Shown here in pieces: positions 1 to 13,108 of a stretch of 64,000 nt of DNA. Position numbers and translations under genes: made by a program. Source of the stretch: Artocarpus heterophyllus (lineage: Eukaryota > Streptophyta > Magnoliopsida > Rosales > Moraceae); contig CM046348.1 of assembly GCA_025403435.1 (NCBI GenBank), positions 22,937,899-23,001,898 of the forward strand. Reading direction: 5' to 3'. Every line of letters begins with the position of its first letter. The first letter of the stretch is position 1. The notes below the pieces were generated by a model. It searched no databases and had not been told where the DNA came from. It saw only the letters and a program-made list of their open reading frames with translations.

Positions 1-3000
1 AGAAGCTGAGTCCGACGGTGTGCCGTGCCACCCATAACTCCACCGGAGACGGCCACACGCGCCGGTTGAAGCTGCAGAAATAGGTCATCTTTCTGACATG
101 ATTTCTCCTCCGTCTAACCTCCGATTGACATGATCTTGGTGTCAACGGACTCAGATCGACGAGACGAAGAGAATGGCACCGATATTACAGCACGATTTCT
201 ACCAAAAAAGCTTCGCCAGAGCTACCCCGTCTTCGTCACCGCGCCACTACTCGGAGCCGCCGTTCGCGATGGTGTTGAGGTACACAGCCGCCGCCATTCC
301 GTTCAGAGGGCGACAGGGAGTAAAATGCCTCAACCAATTTCAGCCAAGGACAGCCGCACGATGGAGCTCAAAGCCGCTGCACCGCCGCCACCGTGGGTGA
401 TGTCGAACTTGCCCTTACGGCCACCGTTGAGCCCAATTGACGTGGCCATCACCTTTAGACCGACGAGGGGAAGAAAAGCCCTCCATCAATTGCGAGGAAA
501 TTACACTGTCGGCCGGAGTTCCATCATCGTCGTCGTGGAGCTGCTGTAAGAACGTGATTTTGGCCATTCCACCGTTGTTGGGTCAAATTGGAGAGGCAGT
601 CACGTTTATAGGGTTAAGAGGAGGAAAATCAACTCCTCAATTTCACAAAACGATCGTCGATCGCCGGAGATCCATGACCCACCGCCTAATGCCGCCGTGA
701 GGAGGTCGAGCCGCCATTCCACGCCTTGTCGAGCCCCACCATTAGAGAGGAAACGCTCAGAGTGCTACGGGGAACAAAACCCCTAACTCAATTTCACGGT
801 AGCACCGCCGGAGTTAGGAGATTGGAGTCTCCACTTTTGCCGCCCACTTGGAGCTTTGATTAGCACAGTTTAAGGCTGAATTGGGTAAAATTGACACCAC
901 CATTGGACTCAGAAGGGTCGACTTAGGGGGGTAGGCTCGAGCCCAGCCACCAACGGAGCTCGACGGTGGCGATCAACACCGGTCAACGGCCACTTTGGGT
1001 TTTTGTGATCCGGACCTCCGATCGATGATCCGAGACCGCCTCCCGACTCATTTCGACGCTTTGAACGCGATGGTGACCTCCATTTGAGCTAATTTCGCTC
1101 CGATAAAAATCATTCGGTACTAATTGCACGTGGATCGAGGCAACTCAGATTGTAGTAACGGAGTCCAGAATGATGTTTTCAACAATAATAAATCTCTATG
1201 GATCATTCCTAGCAATCCACAGTGGTCCGAGGAGCACTGCTGAGAATGCAACGTAGACTGTGGATACAACGAGATGCAATTGGACCCGCACAGCTCGGAA
1301 TCCAGGTAAGTAGGAATCTCGCCTACAGTATGAATAGTTTTAAAAATAGATTAATTTTAAATATTTTCATAAAATTTATGAAAATACATGATCAATGATT
1401 TATTACACTGTTATACGTTATGATGTGATATGCTATGTTATGAAATGATGTGAAGTGCTATGATGATGATGACGATGATATGATTAATGTGTGATGTATG
1501 TAATATATAAATTATATTGTTTAATCACCTTCAAGTGAAGTATGATAATGATTTACGATTCATGTATGATTAAGATTTACGATTTATGAATTACGAAATT
1601 GTGATGTTATGTAGTGATAAGTCATATTACATACACACAATAAGACAAGTGAAACTTATGAGACAAGTTAAGGGTGTCGTACCAACCTCCCGACCCACGG
1701 GGAGGCTCCATGTTAAAGAAATGAATGATCTTGGTGTTATTGAGATCTCGCGAACCCTGACTTCCCAAGACTCGCGTGCAACTGGTACGATCACTCGAGC
1801 CCAAAGTAAGAAGATAAGGTACAGCTTAAATAATTAAGCATAAATCAAGTTGATAAGCAAGCATAAAATGCTCATGCATATTTTTATTAAAGTGATTTTT
1901 AATTATGTTTTGCGAGGTTAATTTCCTACTTGCTGAGCGAAAGCTCATTTAAGTATGTTCATGCTGTAGGTAAGAAAAACCTGTGAAGCGACACTTGATG
2001 GGCAGTGGTGAGCGGCGGACGAATGGTGAAGATGGGAATGGATACCGCTCACGCAATGTAATATTTCCGCATTAGTATTTTACGAATTTATGCATGTTTT
2101 ATTTTACAAAATTTTGTATGCTTACACTTTACGAAAATTATGTGCATATGAATAAGTAAATAATTTACGTAATTATATTTTAAAAACCGAGCTTGTGATT
2201 ACGCAATCTTGGTCCATATGATTTCAAAGTTTAAAGATGTTGCAATAACGATGGAACAAATGCATGAAATTTATAGGAAAGAAAATTATACGTTTATCTG
2301 GAATTACAAAGGATTATTGGAGTTTTACATTAAGTTAAGAAATGAATTTTAAGAATATGTTTCTATGAAATTATTATGAAAGTTTTAAAGAAAAGTTTTA
2401 AGAAATTAGTATCTTAAACTTAAAGATTAAGTTATAAGAAATCATGTTTTGTTTAGTTTAAGAACATCTAACTTTAAGAAAATAATATGATATTTCTATG
2501 ATGTTAAAATTATAAGCAACAATATATAATAATTGCTAAGAAAGTTTTAGAGAGCATTTAAATGAGATTTTATTTTAATATTTAATTTAAAATTGTCTTG
2601 AGAAATGTCTTTAAAGTAATACTTGCTAAATAATTACTCTTATGTTTTAAAAGGAAAAGTTCAAGAAAAGTACTATGGTTATGTTTTAAGAAATTAGTGT
2701 TATGAATTATGTAAAGGATTATGCTTTTAGAAATTATAACTATGTTAAGACGTAATGCTTATTATTACGTTATTATCACGTTTCAGAATTTTATGTATTA
2801 CGTTAAGTTTACGCAATGTAGTTTGAGAAATGATTATTATGTCTTTTAAGGTTATATGTTTAAGAATTCTTTATTTATAAGAATTCGTTTGTTAGTAAGA
2901 TTTGAAAAATAGTTATTACTTCCTCTAAGGTTTCATGTCAAGGATTCTACAGTAAAAATCCATATATATGTTGGAAAAAAAAAATTTATCATGAATTTCT

Positions 3001-3078
3001 CTACCTTATTTGTAAGTAAGTTTAAGTTTATGATGATGTTTAAGTTAAGTGACGGCCACGTAAGGGCGGGTCGTTACA
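1..3078 (+). mobile_element. Long gypsy-type LTR, 3' part (left end outside window)
   Basis: The segment ends in GGGTCGTTACA, the usual 3' end of plant Ty3/gypsy LTRs. It is homologous in inverted orientation to about 39194-42685: both carry the GCGACACTTGATGGGCAGTG-like stretch (about 1990 here, about 40650 there) and the GACGGTGGC-type GC-rich leader. The first 1.3 kb is GC-rich with many short fortuitous reading frames; the last 1.1 kb is AT-rich. No gag-pol is present. No primer site follows position 3078, so this is a solo or broken LTR. Confidence 0.65.
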
Positions 3079-3972
3079 ACCAGACTCACGAAGTTTGACC
3101 TACCGAACTGGAAAAATTCTAAAATTTTTCGGGCACGGGCCTAGGCCTCCCCGAGCCTAAATCCTCATTTCCACCTGTTTTTCTCAAATCTCATGCATAC
3201 AAAAACATGCACGAATGATAGAAAAATATAATAGAACACTTTTAAACCATTTTAAACAGGATTTACATAGAGAAATTCAAGAAAATCTAAAAATGAGGAA
3301 AAATAGAAAAACTTGATTTAATCCGTTTTCCTTCAAATCTAGTTTTACATTCGAGTTGATTTAAGTTCTAATAATCCTAGATTCATGGTTTCCTAAGCTC
3401 TAAGAACTCGAATTACAACTTTTTAAAGAAATTTAGAAAATTTAGAAAAAGTTTAGAAATTTGAAAAATAAACAAACTAATCTTGGATTTGAGCTTTTAA
3501 TCGAGTTTATAATTGCCCACACAAGTTCCCAAGCTCCCAATCCACCTAGATCGAAGCTTGAGGCTTGATTTTGAATCAAAAATTGGGAGAAGGAAAGAGA
3601 GAAAGAGAGAGGCAGTGAGAGGGAGATGAGAAAGAGAGCCTGAGAGTGAGAGAGAGAGCGTGAGAGAGTGAGGAAGAGTGAGAGAAATATATAGAGAGGG
3701 TAAAGATGGTTTTGCAAGGTGAGAATCATTTTCCAACACATGGTTTTCCAAAAGGGACATATTAGACATTTGATAAATTGTGTTGTTTCAAAATTCAAAA
3801 TAACAAATATAGATAAAAATAATTGAGAGTGGTTTAAAATAATTAATAATAATTAAAAGTAATTTTAATTTTAAAATATCACAAAATAGTCAAATTATGT
3901 TTAATTTATATCGTGGCACACCAACTCATCATTTACTCACTAGTCTCACTTAATTAAAATCGGGGCGTTACA
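3079..3972 (-). mobile_element. Truncated gypsy LTR fragment, antisense
   Basis: On the minus strand this starts TGTAACGCCCCG at 3972 and is cut off at 3079 against the previous LTR. It contains the CT-rich leader (GA-rich on the plus strand, about 3595-3690) and the TTGGAAAACCATGTG block. Both recur in the same order in the solo LTR at 22339-24447 (about 22520-22680), so the two belong to one family. The reading frames across it are low-complexity and not genes. Confidence 0.6.
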
Positions 3973-5640
3973 ACAAACTAGTCCATTAACAACGGGGAAA
4001 GTAGTCTAACCACTTTGCACAGTTGCACGTTATGGAGTCGTTCGAGGACATTTAACAATCATAAAAATCCCTATAGCAAATAATATTTAGTCAATTATAT
4101 TTAATCATATTATTTAGTAAACCCAAATATTAAAGCATGAAAATAATAGTCATATAGCATTATAATTTTTTTTAACTAACGTGACATGGTTTATTTGGTT
4201 ATATATTAATTTAGATACCAAAATTTTAATTGATTTGAGTCCTTGTGTTACTAAAATTCACACTTTTAATGTATTGAGAGTAACTTAGTAGTCAGTTAGC
4301 TAAAATATTTTATTTGTGGAGAGCTCTGAAATATGAGAGATATTGAGGCACTCTTTCAAATAGTCCATGTTTGAATAGTATTTTGTTTGCTTATGTTTGT
4401 TTTGTGTTTTTTTTTTTAAAACTAAAACATAAATCATAAACTCCTCAAAAAAATAAATTTTTAAGTAGCAATAGATAATTATTTTTTTTGAAATAAAAGT
4501 AACTAAGTTTTTTTCTCTTGAATTAATATTTATGATTATATCCCAAAAAACATTAATAAATTTTTCGGTTTTTTGAGGAGAATTGAGGAGAATGACTTTT
4601 ACGGTTTTGATTATTCTTCTTACAATTGGTTCGTAATTACTCCAAAAAAAGAAAAAAGGCGTAAACACTTCTATAACGAAGTATTGCAAATAATAAATTT
4701 CGTTATAAAACAAAACACGAGGTGCAGGGCCATATCATGACATGTCGGGGTTGCGCAACGACATAGGAACGGCATGTTTTTTTATGTCGTTATGGGTAAG
4801 AAAAGACATGTTGTTTTCTGAATAAAACATTGTCGTTGATGTCGAAAAACAACATCTAGTTTTATGTATATTTGTTGTCCTAAAGTACAAAAAGGATCTT
4901 GTTTGTTTTGCTGTCGTCTGATTAGAAACGGCAAATAATTTTTTTGTCGTCCAACTATAATCAGCATGTCGTGTCTTGTTTAGAATTTGATAGCTTTCCT
5001 AGTCGTTGTAATGGTAAAATATCATGTCACGGCGAAGAACTTCGTTGCATTTCCAGTGGTAAAAGAGTTGTTGTCGTCAGTTATGAAGTATAAGACATCA
5101 GGTTCACAATTGATCAGTTCATTGTCGTCTAGTACATTAAACGACTTGTCGTTTATACACTGACTTTTGTTGTCGCTGTAAAATAAAAACGACATGCAGT
5201 TCCTTTGTTGCTGTAAAAGACTTCTTTTTTTTTTTTCTTTTGGCAGTAAAACCAATTTTCTCCAACAAATATAAAAGCTCAAGGCCTGAAGCGTATTAAA
5301 AGATGTGTATGAATTTTATTGAATACTACCTAATATTAAATGGGTGTTTGAGAATATTGGTTAGAATTGATTGATTTAAACCAATTAGTTAAAAATGTGG
5401 CATTATGTGAGAGTAATATTGTAATTTTTTTTTCTTTAACACTTTAATATATAAGAGTTTTATATTATAATTTGGATTGAAACTGAAATGTCATGTGACA
5501 AATTTAGTATTAAGGAATAACTTTTTAAATTAATTAAGATTTTTTTTTTATTTTTTTTAGTATCGTCACAACGAACCCTGCCCTAAGTAGCGGTTCCTGA
5601 GGGAAAAATGTCGTTTATCTAATACGGCGTGCCACGGTTC
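3973..5640. other. Intergenic AT-rich DNA upstream of the DUF7815 gene
   Basis: No coding region is supported. It contains poly-T/A runs, the motif cluster annotated separately at 4730-5230, and the probable promoter and 5' UTR of the gene starting at 5722. Minus-strand reading frames at 4300-4713 and 5022-5282 have AT-driven composition and no recognisable domain. Confidence 0.5.
4730..5230. repeat. Cluster of TGTCGT/ACGACA motifs
   Basis: About ten copies of TGTCGT or its complement ACGACA lie within about 450 bp (for example near 4785, 4829, 4912, 4944, 4967, 5072, 5122, 5145, 5188), with one more near 5605. They are spaced tens of bases apart in both orientations. Arrays of short motifs in both orientations are typical of the subterminal regions of CACTA elements, where transposase binds. 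No terminal inverted repeat was found to prove it. Confidence 0.5.
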
Positions 5641-5721
5641 GTTGATAAAGCAACTATGACGTTTTCCTTCTTCTCTTGCTGAGAAATCAGAAGAAAAAGA
5701 AAGATTAAGGAAAAAAGAAAA

Positions 5722-8431
5722 ATGGAAATTCCAACCGATCTGATAAAGCAAGTCCAGATCTCGCTCCGCAAACATGCGAATCTCTCGTCGTACGACCCGT
5801 GCGATCCCTCGCTCCCGAATCTTCCGTCACCGGAGGAAGCCGTGGCGGCGCTCGATCCGTCGCCGCCATACCTCCGGTGCCGGCATTGCAAAGGCAGACT
5901 CCTCCGTGGCGTACAGTCTCTTATCTGCGTCTTCTGCGGCCAAGAGGCCTTCAACGACGTCGTTCCTGAACCTCTCAATTTCCGAAATACTCTTGGATAT
6001 CGCTGGCTGCTCGATTCCTTGAATTTGGATGGATCGGTAAGTCGTTTACTCTCTAATTTTGCATTTGGACTGATTATTTTGTCAAGTTCGTTTCTGTTGC
6101 GGAAAGGGAAAAAGGAAAGGGATTTTAGATTTTTGTGGCCTTTTGTAGAATCATTTGCTTCTTGTTTTGTGTAAAATTTATACTTTTCAGCTAAATTTTG
6201 TGTAAGGGGAACAAGTTGAAGCATTTTTGTTGTTTTCTGCTTGATTTGAAACGGATTTTGAATCGAATTCTGCGATTTTTTTGGGGACTAGGCGTAAATC
6301 TATTTGCTTGATAGCATGAATGAGATCTGTTTACGTCTATAGATTGCATTTTTCTTTTAATTTGGAGATTTTGTTGCTAAATCTTAGAGCTAGCGTTTAT
6401 TGCAATTTGCGTTCCATGAAGCAACAAGTTCCGAAAGGCAATTTTTCGGATGAGTCTTTGTTAGTTATTGCCAGGTTCTTGATTTGCTATGCAGTTTTAG
6501 ATCGCAATATCCGAATTTCCAGAGCATTCTTTTAGGATTTTGATTTGTTATTTTCGTTGTCTTCTGCCACTTGCTTTGTTTGCTAGAGTTGCGTATTGTC
6601 TTCCACTACTAGCTGAGAGATAAAGTTATGTAATTCTGATATCTGCATATATGGGATGCTTTATAAGTGTGGCGCATTGTTTTGTAGGAGACTGTGGCAC
6701 CACCTAGTGAAGCAAATAATTCACAAAGAGGACGGACTGCTCCAAAAGACGAATTCCCATTGTCTGATCTTCTAGATTTAGAGATAAAATGGCCATCTGA
6801 GTTTGAGAAATTTGGATCTCGTATCTCAAATGAGACACCAGTTCAAAGTAAAAGTGCCTTGAATTTGTCCGGAGTCAATATTGAGAACTTCTTTACCAAG
6901 GAAGAGAAAGAAGGTGCTGCTTCAAATGTATCTGTAGAACCATCAGTGTCTATCAACCCAATGGAGGCCCGAGAAATAACACTAGGTCATGAAAATCTTA
7001 GTTTGTTTGAGAGTGCTAAGCTTTCTGAAACTGGTCATGAGAATCTTAGTTTGTTTGAGAATGCTAACCCTGCTGAAAGTTTTTTTGAGAATGCTAAGCC
7101 TTCTGAAACCGGTCATGAGAATCCTAGCTTGTTTGAGAATGCTCAGCCTTCAGGAACCTCTGTGCCATCTTCTGAAGTTGAGAGTAAAAATTACTCGGAT
7201 TCTGGTTGGGGGGCAGGTTTTCAATCTGCTGCTGACGCAACAGTTCATAAGGAGCCAACATCATTTGATCCTTTCGTGGGTTCCGCAGATCTTTCTGCTC
7301 ACATGGACGAAGTATTTGGACCTGCAAAGGACTCTGTTGGCAAGAAAAATGAAGAGACAATCGGAACTGCATCCATGGCTAGTGATTGGTTTGCAGATGG
7401 TACATGCAAAAATTCCAACTCGGGTTTAATTGGTACTTCAGAGGATTTTAAAATGAACACAAATGTGAATAATGAAAGCGTAGTGGAAAATGTGAATCAC
7501 TCTTTATCTACGAATCTTGATTGGGTCCAAGACAAAAGATGGCATAGTACTAGCAAAAATGAACCTGACAGTAAGGCTGACGAGGACAATGATTCATATG
7601 ACGATTGGAATGATTTCGCTTGCTCAATTATTCCACAAGATCCTTTGAACGGTACCCAGAAACAAACTACGATGCTATCTGATGACAAGACTTCAGAAAT
7701 AGATTTTCTTAGCTCTGCTGATCACCCACAGGATTTAAATATCTTTGATAGCTATTCGCAACCAGTTCTATTCTCAGGAGGATGTAGCAGTTCAAATGCT
7801 TCGACAGAAGGGAATAAAATGATGCCAGAACCCTCTGTCTTAGACAGGTGTCATACTTGTTCCGCCCTTCTCTTTCAAAAGAAATGAACTTGTTATTTGT
7901 TTCCTTTTTGACATACCTTGTTGTACAGCCGTGATTTATTACCATCCATCAAGAAAACATGTCTGGTATTGAAGCCACTTCGCTTATTTCTCATTTAGGT
8001 AGCATGTTTGGTGTTGGAGCAATTCTTTTGTCTCTATTCTTATTTCCTTGTCCCTGTATCATCGTGACACTTCATTGTGACCCTGGATGATATTAAGCTG
8101 GACTCATCTGAAAACCTGTTTTCTATTGGTCTGAACGCAACTCAACGTTGTCAGTGTAATAGAATAGGTTTGACTGTGCTGGAATCCTGTAGAAATTTGA
8201 GTTAGTCAAAACCTTGCTCATACTTTCTCTTCATATTTCAGGACAGCTGACGCTAACACAAAAGTTGGAGGGAATTCTGAAGACGTTGCGAAAGCTGGAG
8301 ATGTTCACAGTGCAGAAACAACTTCCAAGGCGAAGGATGTAGAGACGTTGCTATCCCAAATGCATGATCTCTCCTTTATGCTTGAGAGCAATCTTTCGAT
8401 CCCTCCCACGCAAGGAGGGTCGAATTCATAA
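5722..8431 (+). CDS. DUF7815-type zinc-ribbon protein of unknown function (3 exons)
   Basis: Spliced by hand: exons 5722-6036, 6688-7847 and 8242-8431, all with GT-AG borders (TCG|GTAAGT, TGTAG|GAG, ACAG|GTGTC, TTTCAG|GAC), giving 554 residues. The N-terminus has a CX2C-X12-CX2C zinc ribbon (C53, C56, C69, C72) followed by the RNTLGYRWLLDSLNLDGS block seen in plant DUF7815 proteins. The middle (about 106-490) is acidic, Ser/Asn-rich and probably disordered. It has imperfect repeats of the type GHEN(L/P)SLFEN at about 205-263 and a Trp/Asp-rich stretch. The C-terminus keeps a short conserved helix with VETLLSQMHDLSFMLE. No signal peptide or membrane segment is seen. The start is the first ATG of exon 1, in a purine-rich context. 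The gene converges on the CNOT9-like gene. Its biochemical role is unknown; the family name is from recall and moderately sure, the gene structure is well supported. Confidence 0.85.
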
Positions 8432-8856
8432 TCTCTAGTTTGAGGCCTATTGTTTCTCTTTAATTTTTATTATGTAATGTTTATTCTCTAATATGCTTTC
8501 GGTTGTTACCGTACATGAAATTTTGCCATATGAGAGTTGCCATGACGGAGATTGTTTCGCTCCCTTTCCATTCCCACCTCAACCAACCAGATTTTGATTC
8601 CTGAAAGAAGCTAGTTATGGCTTTTCACATCCTGTACTATAGGCAATAGTTTAAACTTAAAAAAGGGTTGTAACAAAGCCCTCAAATAGTACAAAGCTTA
8701 CAATCAGTTCAAGAAAAGCCTAAACAGATTTAGTCCTAACATTATTAATATCATTAAAAAAAAAAAGCGTAAACAGATTTTGTCTAACATCTCAGCAAAT
8801 AAAACTAAAGATGACATGGCGTTCTTGACAGCACAGATTAATAACCAAACCAAGTC
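8432..8856. other. Convergent 3' intergenic region
   Basis: This 425-bp interval lies between the stop codon of the DUF7815-type gene (+) and the stop of the CNOT9-like gene (-). It should hold both 3' UTRs. An A-rich run near 8755-8767 is present; no other element is seen. Confidence 0.6.
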
Positions 8857-9018
8857 CTATTTCGAGTGGCTCCGAGCCTGCATGGGAGACTTCCTCGCTG
8901 CTTTCCCTTTGATGGAGCGGCTAAATGCCTCGGAAGGTGGTGTTTGCATGTTAGAGCGATGTCCAGTAGTGACATTGCGAACCAATGTTTGCAGCCCCAT
9001 CAAAGCTGGTGGGTCATC

Positions 9019-9733
9019 CTGCAATGCATAAAAATGATGGATATCAGAATAATAACTGGGAGAATTCTATGATAGGTATGAAACCGTTACATATATAGTA
9101 AATTTGTGAGTTTTGCACCCGCGAACACACATATATAAATATTGTTTTTATATGATTTTAACTAGATCTAGCGCTTAGAAACATGTACTATCAGTAGAGA
9201 CCTTATAATTAATTAATATTTTAGGTTTAATTTCTTAATACTTTTATTAGAGGTCGAATAAGTTTCCCAAATAATTTGGGCAAGTGTTTTTTTCCTCTAT
9301 GTTCACGTAAATTTAGTTTCTTGATTAATGACATTGAAAATTTCCCTATTTTCTCTCCCTTGTTCTTCTTATTTCTCTTCTATTTCTCACAATTCTCTTC
9401 CTATCTCCTTTCTTTCCTACTGTCCAACGTCAGAAAAGATCTCAATTCCATTAGACAATATGACATACAACCCAAAAGTATTCGTGAAACTGAGGCAAGA
9501 TTATCTTTTGATCTATTCCTAAGCAAATCAACTTCCAATCAAATTGTTGCTAAAAAGAAAGGCTATATATATGTATATACATCACCCCCTTACAAGTACA
9601 AGGGCTTTAACGCGTACCCATATAAGAAGTTTGGTAGTAAACTTCAATGATCTGTGTGCTTTCTGGTGGGTTTTAATCTACTAAACTGATTACCTTTGGC
9701 CAAGCCAGCTCATAAGCTTTTGAATAAACTAAC
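9019..9733. other. Last intron of the CNOT9-like gene
   Basis: AT-rich intron between the exons ending at 9734 and 9018 on the minus strand. The plus-strand reading frame at 9276-9650 is a pyrimidine-rich intronic frame with no recognisable domain. No mobile element was identified. Confidence 0.55.
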
Positions 9734-10939
9734 CTTAAGTAGCTCGAGAAGGGTGCCATCTTTAAGGCGCATGGGGAGAGAGCAAACTAGACCATCACAT
9801 GCCCTAGAAGCAAAATTTTACGCCAAACATTAGCAGCTACAGTGTTAATAAAACTTTGAACAAACCATAATAATTTGTGTGTCAGAATTATGTCATACTA
9901 ACCTGGGATTCTGGGAGAGCTTAATGTAGCAACAGATAATATGTTTTCGTAAGCGCTGGCAGGGTTCTGCGACAAGTTCTTCAATTTTTTGTCCCAAAAC
10001 TCGGGTTATTGAAAAAAATCTTTGAGCAGAGGCACAGCAGTGCATTTGACCCATATCACCGATTGTCAGAAGCCTTTCAAAAATAAATGCAGCCACCTTC
10101 ACGGTCCAACGTATAGTTTGGTCTTTACAAAAATGTTACAAATTCTAAATTTGGATTGATTTATATCACAAAAAATATATATTTATAAAAAATACCATAT
10201 TCATGTCATTATAATCTATTCGTGGAGAATACCAAAATATCTTTAAGATCTAAAAGTGATGGATGAGGGAAGTTCAAGGCCTTAAACAGCATGAGCTCGA
10301 ATGAGTTCGATTTGAACGAGTGGCAGTGAATGCAAGACTTTTTTAAGATGTAGTAAAATTCAATTCACTAGATTTTTCTATAACATTTTCCCTAATTATC
10401 CCGTCAATGATGACGTCTTATGATCAAGGGCAGAATAATGATATGATAAAAGAGATATAGAGATCGAATGGTAATGGAATCTGCTATAAATTCAAATTTT
10501 GTTTTGTTTTTTTTGTTTTTGTTTTTGTTTTTTTTTTGTTTTTCAATTGAGTACTTTTGATTCATTACTATTCAAGTGCTTCTTATCACGTGTTACACTA
10601 ACGAAATTTTCTGCGAAATAACTCATGAGACTATCTATATGCAACTACCATTGTTTGTGTTATACACTTTAACATTAAAATTTAAAATAATATATTTAAT
10701 ATATTAGTGTATTTTGGGTTTCAATATATATTACTATCTCCAATCTTATATTTATTTTTTTCATAAATTTAAATTTTGTAAATTCAAAAGTGAATTTTTA
10801 ATTTTTAAATAAATTACTTTTTTTAGTATATTAATAAAGACAATGGTAAATTGGTACAAAGTAACATATGTTACTTTGACACCAAACACATTAGACGTTG
10901 ATTTTTCTTTCTTGCTCAAATGTGAAGAGTAGGCATTGC

Positions 10940-11125
10940 CAGGGTAGAGCCAGAAATATTTGTCGAGGATGTTATAACTAAACTAACGAAGTGGGACAAA
11001 TAAAGAGACATAAAATCTTGGGGGGATGAAATATAAATTTTATAAAATTTCATTTATGAAATTAAAAGGAAAAAATGTTCGAGTGGGCGGCCACCCATCC
11101 TTATTCGTGAGTAGCTCCGCCCCTA
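10940..11125. mobile_element. hAT-type MITE in an intron
   Basis: The ends are imperfect inverted repeats: CAGGGTAGAGCCA at the left, and GTAGCTCCGCCCCTA at the right, which reads TAGGGGCGGAGCTAC on the other strand. Flanking 8-bp duplications are GGCATTGC and GACATTGC (7 of 8 match), the hAT target size. The same family recurs at 22096-22311. It lies in the CNOT9-like intron between the exons at 9903-10096 and 11269-11364. Confidence 0.7.
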
Positions 11126-12389
11126 GACATTGCACATTAATTCAATACTGCATTGAAGATGCTTTGACAACATTAGTCTGATCAACTAATTAAGTAAATC
11201 TCCCATCCATGAAGATTTTCATCTTCGCACTAGTCTTAGCAATGGGATATGAAGTTTCAGGAACTTACTGTTTTAGACATGAGATTGCCCACCTCCAAGC
11301 AAAGTAGAAGTTTCGAAACTATGTCACCCTCAAGAAGGACGTTAACAATATCTGTATTATCTTGCTGCATGGGAAAAAAAAAAAAAACGTTATAGGAACT
11401 AATTAATTACTATCAAATTTTACATATTAAAATTATGGAATTGAATAATCATGGTAAAGAGTCACAAGTAACTAGATAATTATTCAAAAGATGAACATGG
11501 AAAATCACATGAAAATTAAGCAACTGTTTAGAATATTAATTATTGCTAATTGGTTCTAACTAACTACAGTGTAAAGCTCTTAGTAGCTACTTTAAAAAAC
11601 AAAAAAAATTACTACAGTGTAAATCTTTAAGCAGCTATAGTTCTTAAACTTAAAATTTTAATTCTAACTGACTTGTCAAACGGCCCATGAGTTAACGGTT
11701 GAGAAGTACCTTCACTAAGGAACCAATGACTCCTAAGCTTGTCAACCTAAGGAATTGCTGAGGCCTTTCCTGGCTTGTTGTGTTAATTAAAGCGTACATA
11801 TATGCCACAACATTAGCTGCAACAAATAAATTTCATTATTATATATGCATCAACAATATGCATGTTCTAACATGAAGATATCAGATCAAACAACGAAAAA
11901 AAATGGAAAAGTGAAGTTAGATTTTACAGCAATTAGGAAATATCCTTCACTCTATTAGGGAGATATATTATTTTTACACATAACAAAACTAAGTTAGGAT
12001 CGTTAAAGGCTCATTTGTTTCGGTGATAAAATTACACTTTAAACTTTTTTGCTATAATATTTTTTCCTACAAAAATTCAAATTTCTATTCAAATTTTCTG
12101 TTCAAACTAATGAACTATACGTACCATAAACTTTTAGAGCAATAAAAAACATGTACTGTCCATAAAACGCTTTCTCGTGTCTGGATGAGAAGCTACACAC
12201 TGTAAGGGAAAAGAAAAAGTAGTCATTAAAATTTTAAATTGTTAGTGTGAAGTATATAGACAGTGGAAGTAGCTAATGTAATATGAATGAATTAACACAG
12301 ACACTTAATTAAAACTATATAACCTGAAGCAAAGCAAGAACATTGCAAACTCGGTTCGAGTCTTTTTCAGTAAGGAGTGGAGTTGAAAG

Positions 12390-13092
12390 TGTTGGAAAAA
12401 TGACAATTGGGTGAATGAGAAATTGATGCTCATTGGTGGAGATTAAAGGAGGTCATAAACCTCATGTTGTAACAACCAAATGCATGGTTTAATAGGAGAT
12501 TATGAGCATCATAATCATAAAAAATAGAGGGTTACAACCAATAGTTTCATGGGAGATTATGAGCACCATTATCATGAAAAATGGAGAGTTGCAACTAGTG
12601 CCATTATGCACATAAATTCTGAATAAAGCCTCATTATAATTTGAATTGTAACGTTTATTCTCTTAAGCCTATATATAGAACTCTCCTCCACATGTTTGAA
12701 AAAATACACAGATACATAGAATTTGCACTCACCAAGTCATGGAGTTTTTCTTTGTTTTCAAGTTCTACCTAGTTTTGTTGTAGTCATTTTTGGTGATAGA
12801 AGAAAACACTGTTTCAAGTTCGTCCAAAACGGTATCCGATAGTGCTTAAGATTCCATTGCTAGTCATTGTATCCTGGGAGACAGAAGTCCGTCGAATCCT
12901 CGTGCACAACCAGAGGGGATGAATCTGTTTTAAGGAAAGCGTGACCTACACATGCCTCGACCATTTCCGTTTAATTTCCACATTGCGTTGCTTCTATTGA
13001 AGGTTTTGTTGTATTTGTGTTCCTTAATTTTAATTTTCAATTTTTACAATTGTTACCTGTTCGTCTTACATATTGCATGCTATTGTTTAACA
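12390..13092. mobile_element. Solo copia-type LTR, copy 1, TSD GAAAG
   Basis: It starts TGTTGGAAAA and ends TTTAACA (TGTT/AACA termini), is 703 bp long, and is flanked by GAAAG at 12385-12389 and 13093-13097. A TATA box lies at 12669-12678 and a pyrimidine-rich leader follows. No copia coding sequence is next to it. It is inserted inside a coding exon of the CNOT9-like gene. Copia assignment is inferred from LTR length and ends. Confidence 0.8.
12669..12678 (+). promoter_or_regulatory. TATA box of copia LTR
   Basis: CTATATATAG in the LTR, followed about 30 bp downstream by a pyrimidine/A-rich stretch suited to a start site. In the sister LTR the same place (about 15186-15195) reads CTATGTATAG, a weakened box. 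The orientation of LTR transcription is inferred. Confidence 0.45.
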
Positions 13093-13108
13093 GAAAGAAC
13101 GTAGTATA

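Larger units (their letters stand above)
12258..13108. repeat. Direct duplication, copy 1 (intron + half exon 3 + copia LTR)
   Basis: 851-bp unit repeated at 14775-15626 in the same orientation. It contains intron sequence, the 3' half of CNOT9-like exon 3 (12324-12389), a copia LTR and 11 bp of the other exon half. The left edge is at AGACA(G/A)TGGAAG and the right edge at AACGTAGTATA. The 129 bp of host flank differ at one position between copies, while the LTR parts differ more. Confidence 0.9.

Noticed and set aside
5619..6224. 201-codon minus-strand frame over exon 1 of the DUF7815-type gene
   Set aside because: It is the antisense of a real exon and runs into its intron. The plus strand has the zinc ribbon and proper splice sites.
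8780..9031. Plus-strand frame near 8.8-9.0 kb
   Set aside because: Antisense of the last CNOT9-like exon (8857-9018), whose minus-strand translation joins in phase with the preceding exon.
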